Shown here in pieces: positions 23,088-32,184 of a stretch of DNA of 35,126 bases. The stretch comes from Ghiorsea sp. Lineage in GTDB: Bacteria > Pseudomonadota > Zetaproteobacteria > Mariprofundales > Mariprofundaceae. The position numbers and the translations under genes are program-made. The notes under the pieces were generated by a model, which ran no database searches, was not told the origin of the DNA, and was given only the letters and a program-made list of their open reading frames with translations. The stretch lies in assembly GCA_027055255.1 (NCBI GenBank), contig JALUNK010000086.1, forward strand, positions 1 through 35,126. Direction: 5' to 3'. The stretch's first letter is position 1; every line of letters begins with the position of its first letter.

Positions 23088-24923
23088 ATGAAGAAAAGTT
23101 TTTTAAACTCACCATGGCTTATTTTAATCGCGCCATTGCTTGCTTTTCCTTTAATGATTAATGTGCGTGTCTTCCCATTCATTGCACCCAATGAAGAACC
23201 CAAATGGGCTATATTAACCATTTGTGCATTATGGATGGGCTTTGCCGCAGCAGGACTGTGGTGGCAACGAAGAGAGCCGCTCCGATTGGCTAAACCAAGC
23301 ATCCCAACGATGTTATTAAGCATCTACCTTCTTATCCTTGGCATTGGTATTTTTGTTGGCCCAAATCAAACTGAAGGTTTTATTCGTTTTGCTTTTTGGT
23401 TCTTTTGTATCGTCATATTTGCTACCTCAGCTTGGGCAATCAAATATGAAAGCAAATGGCAATCCCTACTTGTATGGAGCGTAAGCCTTGGTACATTTCT
23501 CTTTTCACTTCGTTATTGGGAAAGTTATTTTTTAGATTACGGCAAACCCAACTATAATATCATGGTTCTCTTTTCACCTATTGGACATGTTAACTTTACA
23601 GGTGACGTACTGATAATGCTTCTACCTTTTCTAATGTGGGTACTGGCTACATATACCAGCCCTATTTTACGTTTATTCAATTGGCTTTCCATCACTACCT
23701 TGTCGACCATTTTGCTTGTCGCCAGTTCAAGAGGTGCTTTGGGTGGGGTGACTATTGCAGCTTTATTCGCTTTATTCATATTTATCAAACACTATCGATC
23801 ACTTTCCTTCGCCACCTATAAAATACCTGCTCTCCTTATGGCAAGCACTTTGATTGTATCAAGCATCGTTTATTTGTCTTTACCCTTTCATTATCGTGAC
23901 TTAGCCAGAGTTTCAGCAACAGCCGGTCAAGCAACAACGAATCAAGGAAAGGTTAAGTTAACACCTGGTGCAGCAACTCCTCCGTTAGTAAACCTATGGG
24001 TAGAGCTTTCACCGTTACTTGGCGCACGCACGCCCATCTTCGCTTCAACTACTGCAATGACTTTAGATACCCCTTTGCTTGGTCAAGGTACAGGTAATTA
24101 TGCTTGGGTGTACCCCAACTATAGCAACCGTTATCCTGACTTTCGGGATCCTTTAAGCAGCATTCGCACCTTTACCACCAACCCTCATAATATGGTTCTC
24201 CAAATCGCTTCACAAAATGGTATTCCTGCTATGCTCATTTTTATGAGCCTTCTCCTTTTCTTTTGGTGGAAACTTGTTTGTAGTCTTTGGGGGAAATGGG
24301 ATGCTTATCTGCTCTCAGGGCTTGCAGCTTTAACTGCTGCATTGTTTGATGCCATGTTTAATCATGTCTTTTTTAATCCCGCAAGTATGTTTGTCTTTGC
24401 CCTAATTGGTGGTAGTTGGTGGGGTTATTTAAATCTACTAAAAAAAGATACAGACAACACTTGGAGGTTTCCTACAAAACCTTTAGCTGCAACTACATTA
24501 ATCATTATAAGTTCACTTAGTATTTGGCCCATGCGCTGGGTGGTTTCCGAATGGTATACAGGGCAAGCAATGGCGCACATGCGCTATCCCACATATGAAT
24601 TACAATTTTATCAAAAAGCTTACGCTTGGGATAAAGAGAACTTTCGCGCTGTATTTGGCTTAGGGCAAGTGATGTACAAGCAGAAAAAATATGACGAAAG
24701 TGTTCGCTACTTCCAAGAATTTGAATCTTTTTATCCTTACAACCCTCCTGCACTCAATATGTTAGGTGCAGCTTTTATGATGACTGGAAACTACAACAAT
24801 GCTGAAAAAGCATTCCAATCCGCTTTGGAAATATCCCCTGATTTTGAAATGGCACAACAAAACAAACAACGCGCTCATGCTTTATTCTTGCAACAACAGC
24901 GAAATAAAACCGCACACCCCTAA
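23088..24923 (+). CDS. O-antigen ligase/polymerase-like membrane protein with C-terminal TPRs
   Basis: A 611-residue protein with about 12 hydrophobic segments. The Wzy_C/O-antigen ligase domain (about 195-430) includes SSRGALGG and the large periplasmic loop with GQGTGNYAWVYP and TTNPHNMVLQIASQNG, where the conserved His lies. After the last membrane segment come two or more tetratricopeptide repeats (about 505-600; VFGLGQVMYKQKKYDESVRYF). This ligase-plus-TPR form is seen in WaaL-like ligases, Wzy polymerases and PglL/PilO-type protein glycosylases, which sequence alone does not separate. It begins 17 bases after the methyltransferase. Confidence 0.85.
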   Translation: MKKSFLNSPWLILIAPLLAFPLMINVRVFPFIAPNEEPKWAILTICALWMGFAAAGLWWQRREPLRLAKPSIPTMLLSIYLLILGIGIFVGPNQTEGFIRFAFWFFCIVIFATSAWAIKYESKWQSLLVWSVSLGTFLFSLRYWESYFLDYGKPNYNIMVLFSPIGHVNFTGDVLIMLLPFLMWVLATYTSPILRLFNWLSITTLSTILLVASSRGALGGVTIAALFALFIFIKHYRSLSFATYKIPALLMASTLIVSSIVYLSLPFHYRDLARVSATAGQATTNQGKVKLTPGAATPPLVNLWVELSPLLGARTPIFASTTAMTLDTPLLGQGTGNYAWVYPNYSNRYPDFRDPLSSIRTFTTNPHNMVLQIASQNGIPAMLIFMSLLLFFWWKLVCSLWGKWDAYLLSGLAALTAALFDAMFNHVFFNPASMFVFALIGGSWWGYLNLLKKDTDNTWRFPTKPLAATTLIIISSLSIWPMRWVVSEWYTGQAMAHMRYPTYELQFYQKAYAWDKENFRAVFGLGQVMYKQKKYDESVRYFQEFESFYPYNPPALNMLGAAFMMTGNYNNAEKAFQSALEISPDFEMAQQNKQRAHALFLQQQRNKTAHP

Positions 24924-24997
24924 TTTTATATATAGACAAGCAAGTTGTTCTGCATAAAATCAATCGTTCAGCGTACTTAAAATATAGAGGTGTACAC

Positions 24998-25609
24998 ATG
25001 TTACAACGTTTTTCACTACCATTATTGATTCTTCTCATTTTAGCAGGTTGCCAAAATATCAGCAAGGAAGACTTGCAAGTTTTACAAGCCCGTGCAGACC
25101 ACGCCAGCCAACTTGAACAAGAAAATGCACAATTAAAACGAGAGCGTAAGTCACTAAGTAAATCTATTCATGAGCTTGAATCGCAACTTGAACAAGAAAT
25201 TGCAGACAAACAAATTCTTATTGAGCAAAATGAACAAACTGGAATTATTAAAGTGACTATGCAACAAGATATCTTGTTTCCAAGTGGCTCATTTGAAATT
25301 GACCAAGAAGGTGCAGCAGATATGTTACGTAAAGTTGTTGCCAGCTTAGATGGTAAAAATAAATTGCGCGTTGTCGGTCATACAGATAACCTACCTGTTT
25401 CACGTAATATGCGCGATAAATTTTCAGATAACTGGGATTTATCTGCACGTCGAGCAGGCGAAGTTGCACGATTTTTGATTTGGGGAACAGGTTTCCCAGC
25501 AGAACGTATTGAAGTTATAGGTAAGGCAGCTGTTGAACCCATTGCCGACAATAGCACTGAAGAAGGCAGAGCTTTAAACCGCCGCATCGAACTATTTATT
25601 GAAAAATAA
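24998..25609 (+). CDS. OmpA-family peptidoglycan-associated lipoprotein
   Basis: A 203-residue lipoprotein (lipobox LAGC, Cys18). A coiled coil rich in Glu/Gln/Lys spans about 24-75, and an OmpA-C domain about 84-203 carries VVGHTDNLPVS, WDLSARRAGEVARFL and the closing NRRIELFI. The domain binds diaminopimelate in peptidoglycan. Layout resembles MotB/YiaD-type OmpA domains (HTDNLPV) more than Pal. An AGAGGTG ribosome site precedes the ATG. It sits between two O-antigen ligase-like genes. It probably tethers an outer-membrane or export assembly to the wall. Confidence 0.88.
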   Translation: MLQRFSLPLLILLILAGCQNISKEDLQVLQARADHASQLEQENAQLKRERKSLSKSIHELESQLEQEIADKQILIEQNEQTGIIKVTMQQDILFPSGSFEIDQEGAADMLRKVVASLDGKNKLRVVGHTDNLPVSRNMRDKFSDNWDLSARRAGEVARFLIWGTGFPAERIEVIGKAAVEPIADNSTEEGRALNRRIELFIEK

Positions 25610-25615
25610 ACGACC

Positions 25616-26893
25616 TTGATAACACCCCCTAATCTTTTACACAAAGAAGTGCCAGCTTTAGCCACAAAGCTGGCTTCCTTTTTTTTATTGGCTGGTTTAT
25701 TGCTTTTCCCGTATGCTATTGCAGGGAGCAATTTCTTTTTTGCTTTGCTTGTTATCACCGCGCTTTTATATCACCGCATTTTTAAACAAGGTTGGTTCAT
25801 ATGCTGGCATCATTACCGACATATCACAGTGGGTATACTGTTACTGATTGGCTTTAACTTTATCGGTTCACTATGGGGGCCATTGGATAGCTTGGCTATT
25901 CATAAAATGGGAAAACAAATCCTTTGGCTTTTTATTCCAATTATTATTGGCCTCACTTATTATAATACTTCGCTACGTAAACATGCTTTTATTGTTATTT
26001 CTTTATCTCTTTTTGGTCACCTCGTACTCACTACACTACAGTATAATGGAGTGATAGCCATTCAAGCACTAGGAAGCAGCGAACTGGATGCATCTGGATT
26101 TATTGGCCATTTATCCCTTGGTTTTATTTATGGCATTTGGGCAGGTGCGCTGATTGTAGCTGCCCAAGACTCACCAAAATTATGGAAATTTATTTGCTAT
26201 ACTTTAGCTATTTACGCACTTATTACCGTGTTTATGGCACATGGAAGAAGTGGTTACATTACAACTATAGCCTGTCTTTCTATCGTCTTATTTAAAGTAA
26301 CTTTTCCAAAACAATGGAAACAAAAGTTTATTGCCTTTAGCCTACTTATGCTTGCGATTACCTTTTTTACCCTAAGTTACCAGCCAGTCAAAGACAAAGT
26401 GGTTAAAACTATGGATGGTGTTTCTGCTTTAGCTGATGGAAATTGGGAACAAGCCGACATTCGCTTAAAAATATGGGCTGTTAGCTTAGAGGTTTGGAAA
26501 GAAAACCCTTATTTTGGTGTCGGTACTGCAGGTTATCCTGATGCTGCAAAAAAAGTATTACAAAGACCTGAAATGAACTATTTAAAACTACGAGCTGATG
26601 AAAAAGATGTTTTTTATGGTCATCCTCATCATGAATTCTTGTTTGCTTTATCTCGCTGGGGGCCTTTAGGTTTACTGGCTCTAATTTATCTCTGTTACCA
26701 ATGGGTTAAAACAGGCTGGAAGAAAGACTGGCAAGCAGACACCATGAACGCTTATTTGGTTACAGGAAGTGGTGTTAGTGTCATTTTGCACGGTCTAACA
26801 GAGCCCAGCTTAAACACACATTTCTCAACTCTGTTCGCCATTGTCGTTTTAGGGTTTGGGTTAAGCATCTCTCATAAAAACAAACAATCATGA
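25616..26893 (+). CDS. O-antigen ligase family membrane protein
   Basis: A 425-residue polytopic protein, about 10-12 membrane segments, with Wzy_C/WaaL features: AHGRSGYITT, a periplasmic loop with NPYFGVGTAGYPDAAKK and GHPHHEFLFALSRWGPLGLL, holding the conserved His. Length fits WaaL-type lipid A-core ligases. It starts with TTG 6 bases after the lipoprotein stop without a clear ribosome site; an in-frame GTG lies 10 codons later and may be the real start. It ends in a 4-base overlap with the GT9 gene, so the two are coupled. A ligase role is favoured here by the heptosyltransferase-like neighbour. Confidence 0.86.
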   Translation: MITPPNLLHKEVPALATKLASFFLLAGLLLFPYAIAGSNFFFALLVITALLYHRIFKQGWFICWHHYRHITVGILLLIGFNFIGSLWGPLDSLAIHKMGKQILWLFIPIIIGLTYYNTSLRKHAFIVISLSLFGHLVLTTLQYNGVIAIQALGSSELDASGFIGHLSLGFIYGIWAGALIVAAQDSPKLWKFICYTLAIYALITVFMAHGRSGYITTIACLSIVLFKVTFPKQWKQKFIAFSLLMLAITFFTLSYQPVKDKVVKTMDGVSALADGNWEQADIRLKIWAVSLEVWKENPYFGVGTAGYPDAAKKVLQRPEMNYLKLRADEKDVFYGHPHHEFLFALSRWGPLGLLALIYLCYQWVKTGWKKDWQADTMNAYLVTGSGVSVILHGLTEPSLNTHFSTLFAIVVLGFGLSISHKNKQS

Positions 26894-27858
26894 ATATACT
26901 CATCGTACGCAATGATAGAATTGGCGACTTTATCACCGCATTACCAGCATGTTATATCCTCAAACAAACCTTTCCTCAAGCTCAAATTACGGTGTTTATT
27001 CACCCCATGAACCAAAGCATTGCCAAAGCTTGCTCCTTTATCGACCATATCATTATAGATAATGAAGAAAGTGTTTTTCAACTGAGCAAGGTATTAAAAC
27101 AAAGTCATTTTGATATATCGTTCACGCTATTTTCCAATACCCGAGTCGCTATTGCGCAAATGCTTGCAGGTATTGCCAAGCGCTATGCACCAGCCACTAA
27201 GATTGCACAAATATTTTATAACCAACGCATTAAACAACGTAGGTCTCAGGTGAAAATGCCTGAGTTTGCATACAACATCCAACTGATTCAAGCCGCATTC
27301 CCCAATATCAATACATCTTACCCCAAACCTTTGCTTACTTTTGATCAAAAAGAAACTAAGGCTATGTATCAAAACTTTTGTGATGAGCATGGTATTCACA
27401 AACCCGTTGTGGCCTTTCATATTGGCTTTGGTGGTTCATCAGATGCCAACTGGAATGTAGAAGAATATATTGAGCTGGCACAAAGCATAGAAGATGCTGA
27501 GATTGATATCGTATTTACTTTTGGCCCTGGCGATGAAGCTTTCTTGGCTAAATTTAAAGCCAAACGAGGTAATTTGAAAGCGCATATCTACTCATCCAAG
27601 GGTAGCGTGGCGCAATTCACACAGCTTATTTCAAACTTCAAACTCTTTGTGAGCACATCTACGGGAACGTTCCACTTAGCTTCCGCCGTAGGCACACCCA
27701 CCATGACTTTTTTTGCTGATACTTTGTTTGCCTCTGCCAAACGCTGGAAAGGTATTGGCGATGAGAAACTTCAGCATCATTATATGATTCCCTTAGAAAA
27801 TGAAGCTAAGCAACAATTATTCAACCAAGTGAAACATGATTTACAGGCACTTAGTTAA
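26890..27858 (+). CDS. glycosyltransferase family 9 (heptosyltransferase-like)
   Basis: A 322-residue protein starting MNILIVRNDRIGDFITALPA, the family 9 N-terminal signature. C-terminal blocks are PVVAFHIGFGGSSDANW and KLFVSTSTGTFHLASAVGTPTMTFF, which form the nucleotide-sugar site. Family members add heptose from ADP-heptose to the LPS inner core. The start overlaps the upstream ligase by 4 bases. The end overlaps the convergent GT2 gene by 8 bases, tail to tail, with no terminator visible between. Confidence 0.88.
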   Translation: MNILIVRNDRIGDFITALPACYILKQTFPQAQITVFIHPMNQSIAKACSFIDHIIIDNEESVFQLSKVLKQSHFDISFTLFSNTRVAIAQMLAGIAKRYAPATKIAQIFYNQRIKQRRSQVKMPEFAYNIQLIQAAFPNINTSYPKPLLTFDQKETKAMYQNFCDEHGIHKPVVAFHIGFGGSSDANWNVEEYIELAQSIEDAEIDIVFTFGPGDEAFLAKFKAKRGNLKAHIYSSKGSVAQFTQLISNFKLFVSTSTGTFHLASAVGTPTMTFFADTLFASAKRWKGIGDEKLQHHYMIPLENEAKQQLFNQVKHDLQALS

Positions 27859-28600
27859 GTGGGTTGTTTTTCTCGTGCAACTTTAGATATTTAACAGTTG
27901 TTCCCAAAGCATGAAAGAAAGACACAACAAAACCTTCAAAGCCATAGAATATACCTTTGCGGAAAAAGTAGCTTTTAACAAAGGCAAATAACCCTCGTAG
28001 TACTCCAGCCAACACAGAAACTCTTTTCTTACCCTTCATATCTTGCGCATATATTTCAGAATAACTTTGAATTTTAACTAAGAAGTCACCTACAGAGTCA
28101 AATGAATAATGTTTAATGGGCTGTTTAAGCTTAATGACTTGCATGCCTTCTGACTGAATCGTTTCATGCACTTTGGCATTGGAAAAGTCAGTGTTCCCAC
28201 GGTTGTATAAACGTACAATATATTCAGGGTACCAGCCGCAACATTTGATGTGTTTCCCTCGGTAATAGTTATCCCTGCGCACCTGATAAACGGTTTCTTC
28301 TTCTAGGCTCATATTAGTCAACTCTTCGACCAAAGCTTCCGTCATCACCTCATCCGCATCCAAGGAAAACACCCAGTCATGACTTGAAAGACTTGTTGCA
28401 TGTTTTTTAGTTTCACCAAAACCAAAAAAGTCACCCTCGAACACTTTGACATTGTTAAAACCTTTCGCAATCTCCAATGTTTTATCTGTTGAGCCGTTAT
28501 CATAGATAATCACTTCGGAAAAGCTCACTAAAGAAGATAAACATTGCTCTAGTTTGCGCTCTGCATTCTTGGTAATCATCACCACCGAAATATCAGTCAT
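27851..28600 (-). CDS. glycosyltransferase family 2, WaaE/KdtX-like
   Basis: A 249-residue GT-A glycosyltransferase: start ISVVMITKNAERKLEQCL, donor-site IYDNGSTDKT, the SLDADEVMTEAL metal motif, and the acceptor-side CCGWYPEYIVRLYNR and FSNAKVHET. This pattern is typical of WaaE/KdtX-type enzymes that add beta-glucose to the LPS inner core. A membrane-associated C-terminal part follows. It is the last gene of the minus-strand glycan operon and overlaps the GT4 gene by 8 bases at its start. Confidence 0.88.
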   Translation of the reverse strand: MTDISVVMITKNAERKLEQCLSSLVSFSEVIIYDNGSTDKTLEIAKGFNNVKVFEGDFFGFGETKKHATSLSSHDWVFSLDADEVMTEALVEELTNMSLEEETVYQVRRDNYYRGKHIKCCGWYPEYIVRLYNRGNTDFSNAKVHETIQSEGMQVIKLKQPIKHYSFDSVGDFLVKIQSYSEIYAQDMKGKKRVSVLAGVLRGLFAFVKSYFFRKGIFYGFEGFVVSFFHALGTTVKYLKLHEKNNPLN

Positions 28601-29699
28601 TTGCCACCTCCTTAAGTGTTTTCACTAGCGATTGTAAATGTTTATCTGCGGAGAACTTTTCTTCAACTTTAAGCTTTGCAGCATCTGCGTAAACTTCAGC
28701 TTGTTTAGGGTTTAAATAAAGGTATTCAAGCGCTTTAAATAAGCTCTGACTATCACACGATTCAAATAGTAGACCTGTTCTTTTGTCATCAATAATTTCG
28801 GGCACTCCACCCCTATTGCTCCCCACCACAACCGTGCCAACACTCATCGCTTCAATCAATACCAAACCAAACGTTTCTTCTATCGTGGGTAAAACCAACA
28901 CATCACATGCCTGCATCAAACGCCTAGGTTCATCAACAAACCCTAGAAATAACATATCATTTTGTAAGTCTAAATCAGCAACTTTTATTTTTAAATCATC
29001 TAAATAACGCTCTTCCATGGGATGCCCCACGACCAACACCTTAAAAGGTAAACCTTTCGCTTTCGCTATTTTCAGTGCTTCCAATAAAAAGTCATGCCCT
29101 TTCTCATAAGCAATGCGCCCCACCAAAGCGATTAAAAAACACTGGTCATTAGGGTCATAAATGCTTCGTGTTTGCTGTATATCCTGTTCATTAAAAATTG
29201 TTACTGCATCTATGCCCAAATAATTCACTACAATTTCTGGTCTAACATCAGCAGGGATAAAACGATTTAAATCATCAGCCATCGTTTGGGAGATAGCCAT
29301 GATAACATCAGTATTTTTATATAAAAACCTGTGTAACAAACCGTCTTTCCTTGATGGAAACTTCATATGCCTTGTTATCACTAATTTAGGTTTACGCTTA
29401 GATAAGCCTTTTGCCAATACTGCTAGTGTTAAGTCTTTATTCCAATGTAAGTGAATAATATCAATATCATATTCATCAATGATTCGAGCAAGTTTTCGCG
29501 CTGCAAACAAGGGTAAATAATGAACTTTTTTTAATAACGTCAGGCTTTTGGTTTGAATCAAGGCGCTAAGCTTTGAATCTGGTGAAATCACAGACAATAC
29601 ATCTACCCTATTCTGTAATTCATTACATATTTTAGCAAAATAAAGTTCAAGCCCTCCCTTATTGGGAGACAAACATAATTCTAAGACTTTAACACTCAT
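28593..29699 (-). CDS. glycosyltransferase family 4
   Basis: A 368-residue GT-B enzyme starting MSVKVLELCLSPNKGGLELY. The glycine loop NKGGLE, the donor-binding LVGRIAYEKGHDFLLEAL and the EX7E motif in PTIEETFGLVLIEAM are present, followed by VVGSNRGGVPEII. The ATG at 29699 overlaps the stop of the sulfatase-fold gene by 4 bases (ATGA); a longer reading from 29741 would lie inside that gene. Family 4 includes LPS core and capsule transferases; donor and acceptor cannot be read from sequence. Confidence 0.88.
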   Translation of the reverse strand: MSVKVLELCLSPNKGGLELYFAKICNELQNRVDVLSVISPDSKLSALIQTKSLTLLKKVHYLPLFAARKLARIIDEYDIDIIHLHWNKDLTLAVLAKGLSKRKPKLVITRHMKFPSRKDGLLHRFLYKNTDVIMAISQTMADDLNRFIPADVRPEIVVNYLGIDAVTIFNEQDIQQTRSIYDPNDQCFLIALVGRIAYEKGHDFLLEALKIAKAKGLPFKVLVVGHPMEERYLDDLKIKVADLDLQNDMLFLGFVDEPRRLMQACDVLVLPTIEETFGLVLIEAMSVGTVVVGSNRGGVPEIIDDKRTGLLFESCDSQSLFKALEYLYLNPKQAEVYADAAKLKVEEKFSADKHLQSLVKTLKEVAND

Positions 29700-31627
29700 G
29701 GTTGCTGAACAGTCTGCTTCATCAAAGTATTGTGCTGCCAAGCATGAAGTAAAACTTGTACTTGCGCCTCTAGACGCTTTTCAGCCCGTGTAACGAGTGA
29801 TGCATCACCCTCACTATACACTAATCTATCTAGGCTTCGCACGACCAATGCTCCATTATCCTCAATACGTCCAGTCATAGCATCCCGTCCAAACATAACA
29901 CTTCGATGATTTCTAGGTTCAACAATTGAACTGCCAAGGCTTGCATATTTCACTTTTTTCCAGCCTGCCAAGTCGATAAGCGTCGGAATCAAATCAATTT
30001 GACTGCTTAGCGTATCATCAATACCTGGTTTAAGGTTGGGTGCGATCACGAGCATAGGAATGCGATATTGTTCCCGCATATTAGGGTGAGACATATTACC
30101 ACTGGCATGGTCAGCCAGTAAAATAAAAATGGTGTTATCTGCATAATTGGATGCTTCCACCTGCTTAAAGAATTCACCCAAGGCCCAGTCTGTATAATAT
30201 ATAGTGTTTAAAAAGCGCTCAGCATTCGAGCTACCGTCAAATTTCTTAAACCTAGGTTCAGGCAATGCCCAAGGCGAATGTGTACTCACAGAAAACATTA
30301 CGCTCAAAAATGGCTGCTCTGTTTTCTGATATAACTGTTGGCCTGCCATAAATAAATCATAGTCCCAACCACCCCACTGCGATTTGGGAGGATTTGGATG
30401 TAGCTGCTTTAAGTCTTCCGAACCATAGTAGGTATCAAAACCCGCAAGAGGTGAGATTTTGTCCATATAAAAGGAATGACGATACGAACCACTTAGGAAT
30501 GATGTTTGATAACCCTGTAGTTTTGCAATCTTCCCTAACCAACCCATACCATTAATTTCAATACCTTCACCAATACCACCAGCACCAGGAACTCTTGGAA
30601 CACCAGCAATTACAGCCGCAATACCATCAATTGAGCGTTGCCCATTGGCATAAAAGTTCGTGTACAAACGACCTTTCTTCACCAAAGCATTGTAGTTGGG
30701 CGTCACACCATAAGCTTTTTTACCTGCAAGCTCCCTTGTAATATCAATAAAATCAGGGTCCCAACTTTCCAACAATAAAATCACCACGTTCAACTTATCT
30801 TGTGCTGGATATATACTACTTCGCTCACGCATCAAAGGATAAGTAGAGTCTGGATACACCTCTGACGGTGATTGGTAAATCTTTTGTACTATTACTTCAG
30901 CTTCGGGCTCAGGCATAAAGTTTGGTACGCGCATATGGGATTGATGCAAGCTATGTAGTGTAGCAAACACACCGTTCAAGGTAAGGTGACCCTGAGCCAT
31001 AGAACCTTCATTGTAGGCAAATACAGATTGAATAGGTTTACTTTCAATGCCGCCACGCATGGTTAGCAAAATCAATACAAACATGATAACAAAAAAGGGA
31101 ATTCTCTTCCAACCTAGTTTCAAGTGCATAATTGCATTGTTGGGCATCATCCAACGTTTCCAAAGTTTGGCAGCAAAGCCCATCACGACAAACAAGACTG
31201 TAAAATAAGCCCAATATGCCGACACCAACATGTCAAACATAGCTTCCTTAGATGTATTTAATGCTGCTGCAAGTTCATGTCCAGTATGCCTATGTACCAT
31301 ACCAAAATACAATAAGTCACCAATAGCTATCAAAGCAAATGCAAACAACAACACGAAGGTATACCAGCTTAATAAATGCAAATACCAACGCGAAACAAAC
31401 CATTTCAAAGGTAAATATGACAATAAGAAGGGAATTCCCAAAAAGACCATGGTAATGGAACTGTCCATAAACCATGCACCTTTAAGCATAGCATATATCA
31501 CTTCTAGAATACTTAAATCAGAAAACTCATCAGGATACATCCATAAAAATGCAAGGCGAACCATAAAAAACAACAGCAGAAAGACTGCGAATAAACGCAC
31601 AAAAAACCATGTTACCCGTTGATTCAT
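29696..31627 (-). CDS. LTA synthase-like / phosphoglycerol transferase, sulfatase-fold membrane enzyme
   Basis: A 643-residue protein with five N-terminal transmembrane segments (to about residue 190) and a periplasmic alkaline-phosphatase-fold domain. Metal residues are suggested by LLLESWDPDFID, LADHASG and the His in STHSPWALP. The nucleophile position reads NGQRSIDG, Ser where many relatives have Thr (GTRT-like). Such enzymes transfer phosphoglycerol or phosphoethanolamine onto glycans (LtaS, OpgB, EptA families). The ATG at 31627 overlaps the upstream stop by 4 bases; a TTG 5 codons earlier is possible. From context it decorates LPS or another envelope glycan. Confidence 0.86.
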   Translation of the reverse strand: MNQRVTWFFVRLFAVFLLLFFMVRLAFLWMYPDEFSDLSILEVIYAMLKGAWFMDSSITMVFLGIPFLLSYLPLKWFVSRWYLHLLSWYTFVLLFAFALIAIGDLLYFGMVHRHTGHELAAALNTSKEAMFDMLVSAYWAYFTVLFVVMGFAAKLWKRWMMPNNAIMHLKLGWKRIPFFVIMFVLILLTMRGGIESKPIQSVFAYNEGSMAQGHLTLNGVFATLHSLHQSHMRVPNFMPEPEAEVIVQKIYQSPSEVYPDSTYPLMRERSSIYPAQDKLNVVILLLESWDPDFIDITRELAGKKAYGVTPNYNALVKKGRLYTNFYANGQRSIDGIAAVIAGVPRVPGAGGIGEGIEINGMGWLGKIAKLQGYQTSFLSGSYRHSFYMDKISPLAGFDTYYGSEDLKQLHPNPPKSQWGGWDYDLFMAGQQLYQKTEQPFLSVMFSVSTHSPWALPEPRFKKFDGSSNAERFLNTIYYTDWALGEFFKQVEASNYADNTIFILLADHASGNMSHPNMREQYRIPMLVIAPNLKPGIDDTLSSQIDLIPTLIDLAGWKKVKYASLGSSIVEPRNHRSVMFGRDAMTGRIEDNGALVVRSLDRLVYSEGDASLVTRAEKRLEAQVQVLLHAWQHNTLMKQTVQQP

Positions 31628-32184
31628 ATACAACGCCTGCAACGCACCAGCTTGCCAACAAAGAAAAAGAACACAAATGGGTCAAGCAAATAATCCCACA
31701 TATTATTCGAGTCCAATACATGCAATGACCACGCAAGTACGACACATAATACAATGATTGCAGTTGCATAATATGCATAAACAAACGCCAGCAAGCTTAA
31801 GCCAAGTAGCGTGCCAAGCATATAAGGGTTGGCATAACCCCAAGCATAAGGATCAACCTGCCCCATTCCCAAAGCCAGTGGATAAAACAGTAACCCCAGC
31901 AACACAACACCCCATTGCAAAAATTTACTTTCTCGTGATTTTATCCATTTTTTATCCCAAACCATCTGAATAATGGCTAATATTAACAACGCTGTAGACA
32001 ATATACTTAAATCACCCGTTAAACCTCTTAACCACCACACAGGTCCATAAGTAAACGGATAAATAATTAATGGTGTAATCACAAACAATGTTGCCACTTT
32101 GACCTTGAGGCTTGCATCGGGGCGCACGCGCCTTAACCAAGCCAATCGCAACCAGTAAAAGAAAATGGTTAGCCCCAGCGTCAT
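31624..32184 (-). CDS. multi-transmembrane protein of unknown function
   Basis: A 186-residue protein starting MTLGLTIFFYWLRLAWLRRV. About five hydrophobic segments (near 38-58, 62-80, 96-110, 128-148 and 150-165) are separated by short loops, with a basic region between the first (RLAWLRRVRPD). I do not recognise a family. The ATG overlaps the stop of the sialidase-like gene by 4 bases and its own stop overlaps the sulfatase-fold start by 4, so it is translated as part of the glycan operon. It may be a partner subunit of the sulfatase-fold enzyme or a lipid-linked glycan handling protein. Confidence 0.78.
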   Translation of the reverse strand: MTLGLTIFFYWLRLAWLRRVRPDASLKVKVATLFVITPLIIYPFTYGPVWWLRGLTGDLSILSTALLILAIIQMVWDKKWIKSRESKFLQWGVVLLGLLFYPLALGMGQVDPYAWGYANPYMLGTLLGLSLLAFVYAYYATAIIVLCVVLAWSLHVLDSNNMWDYLLDPFVFFFFVGKLVRCRRCI

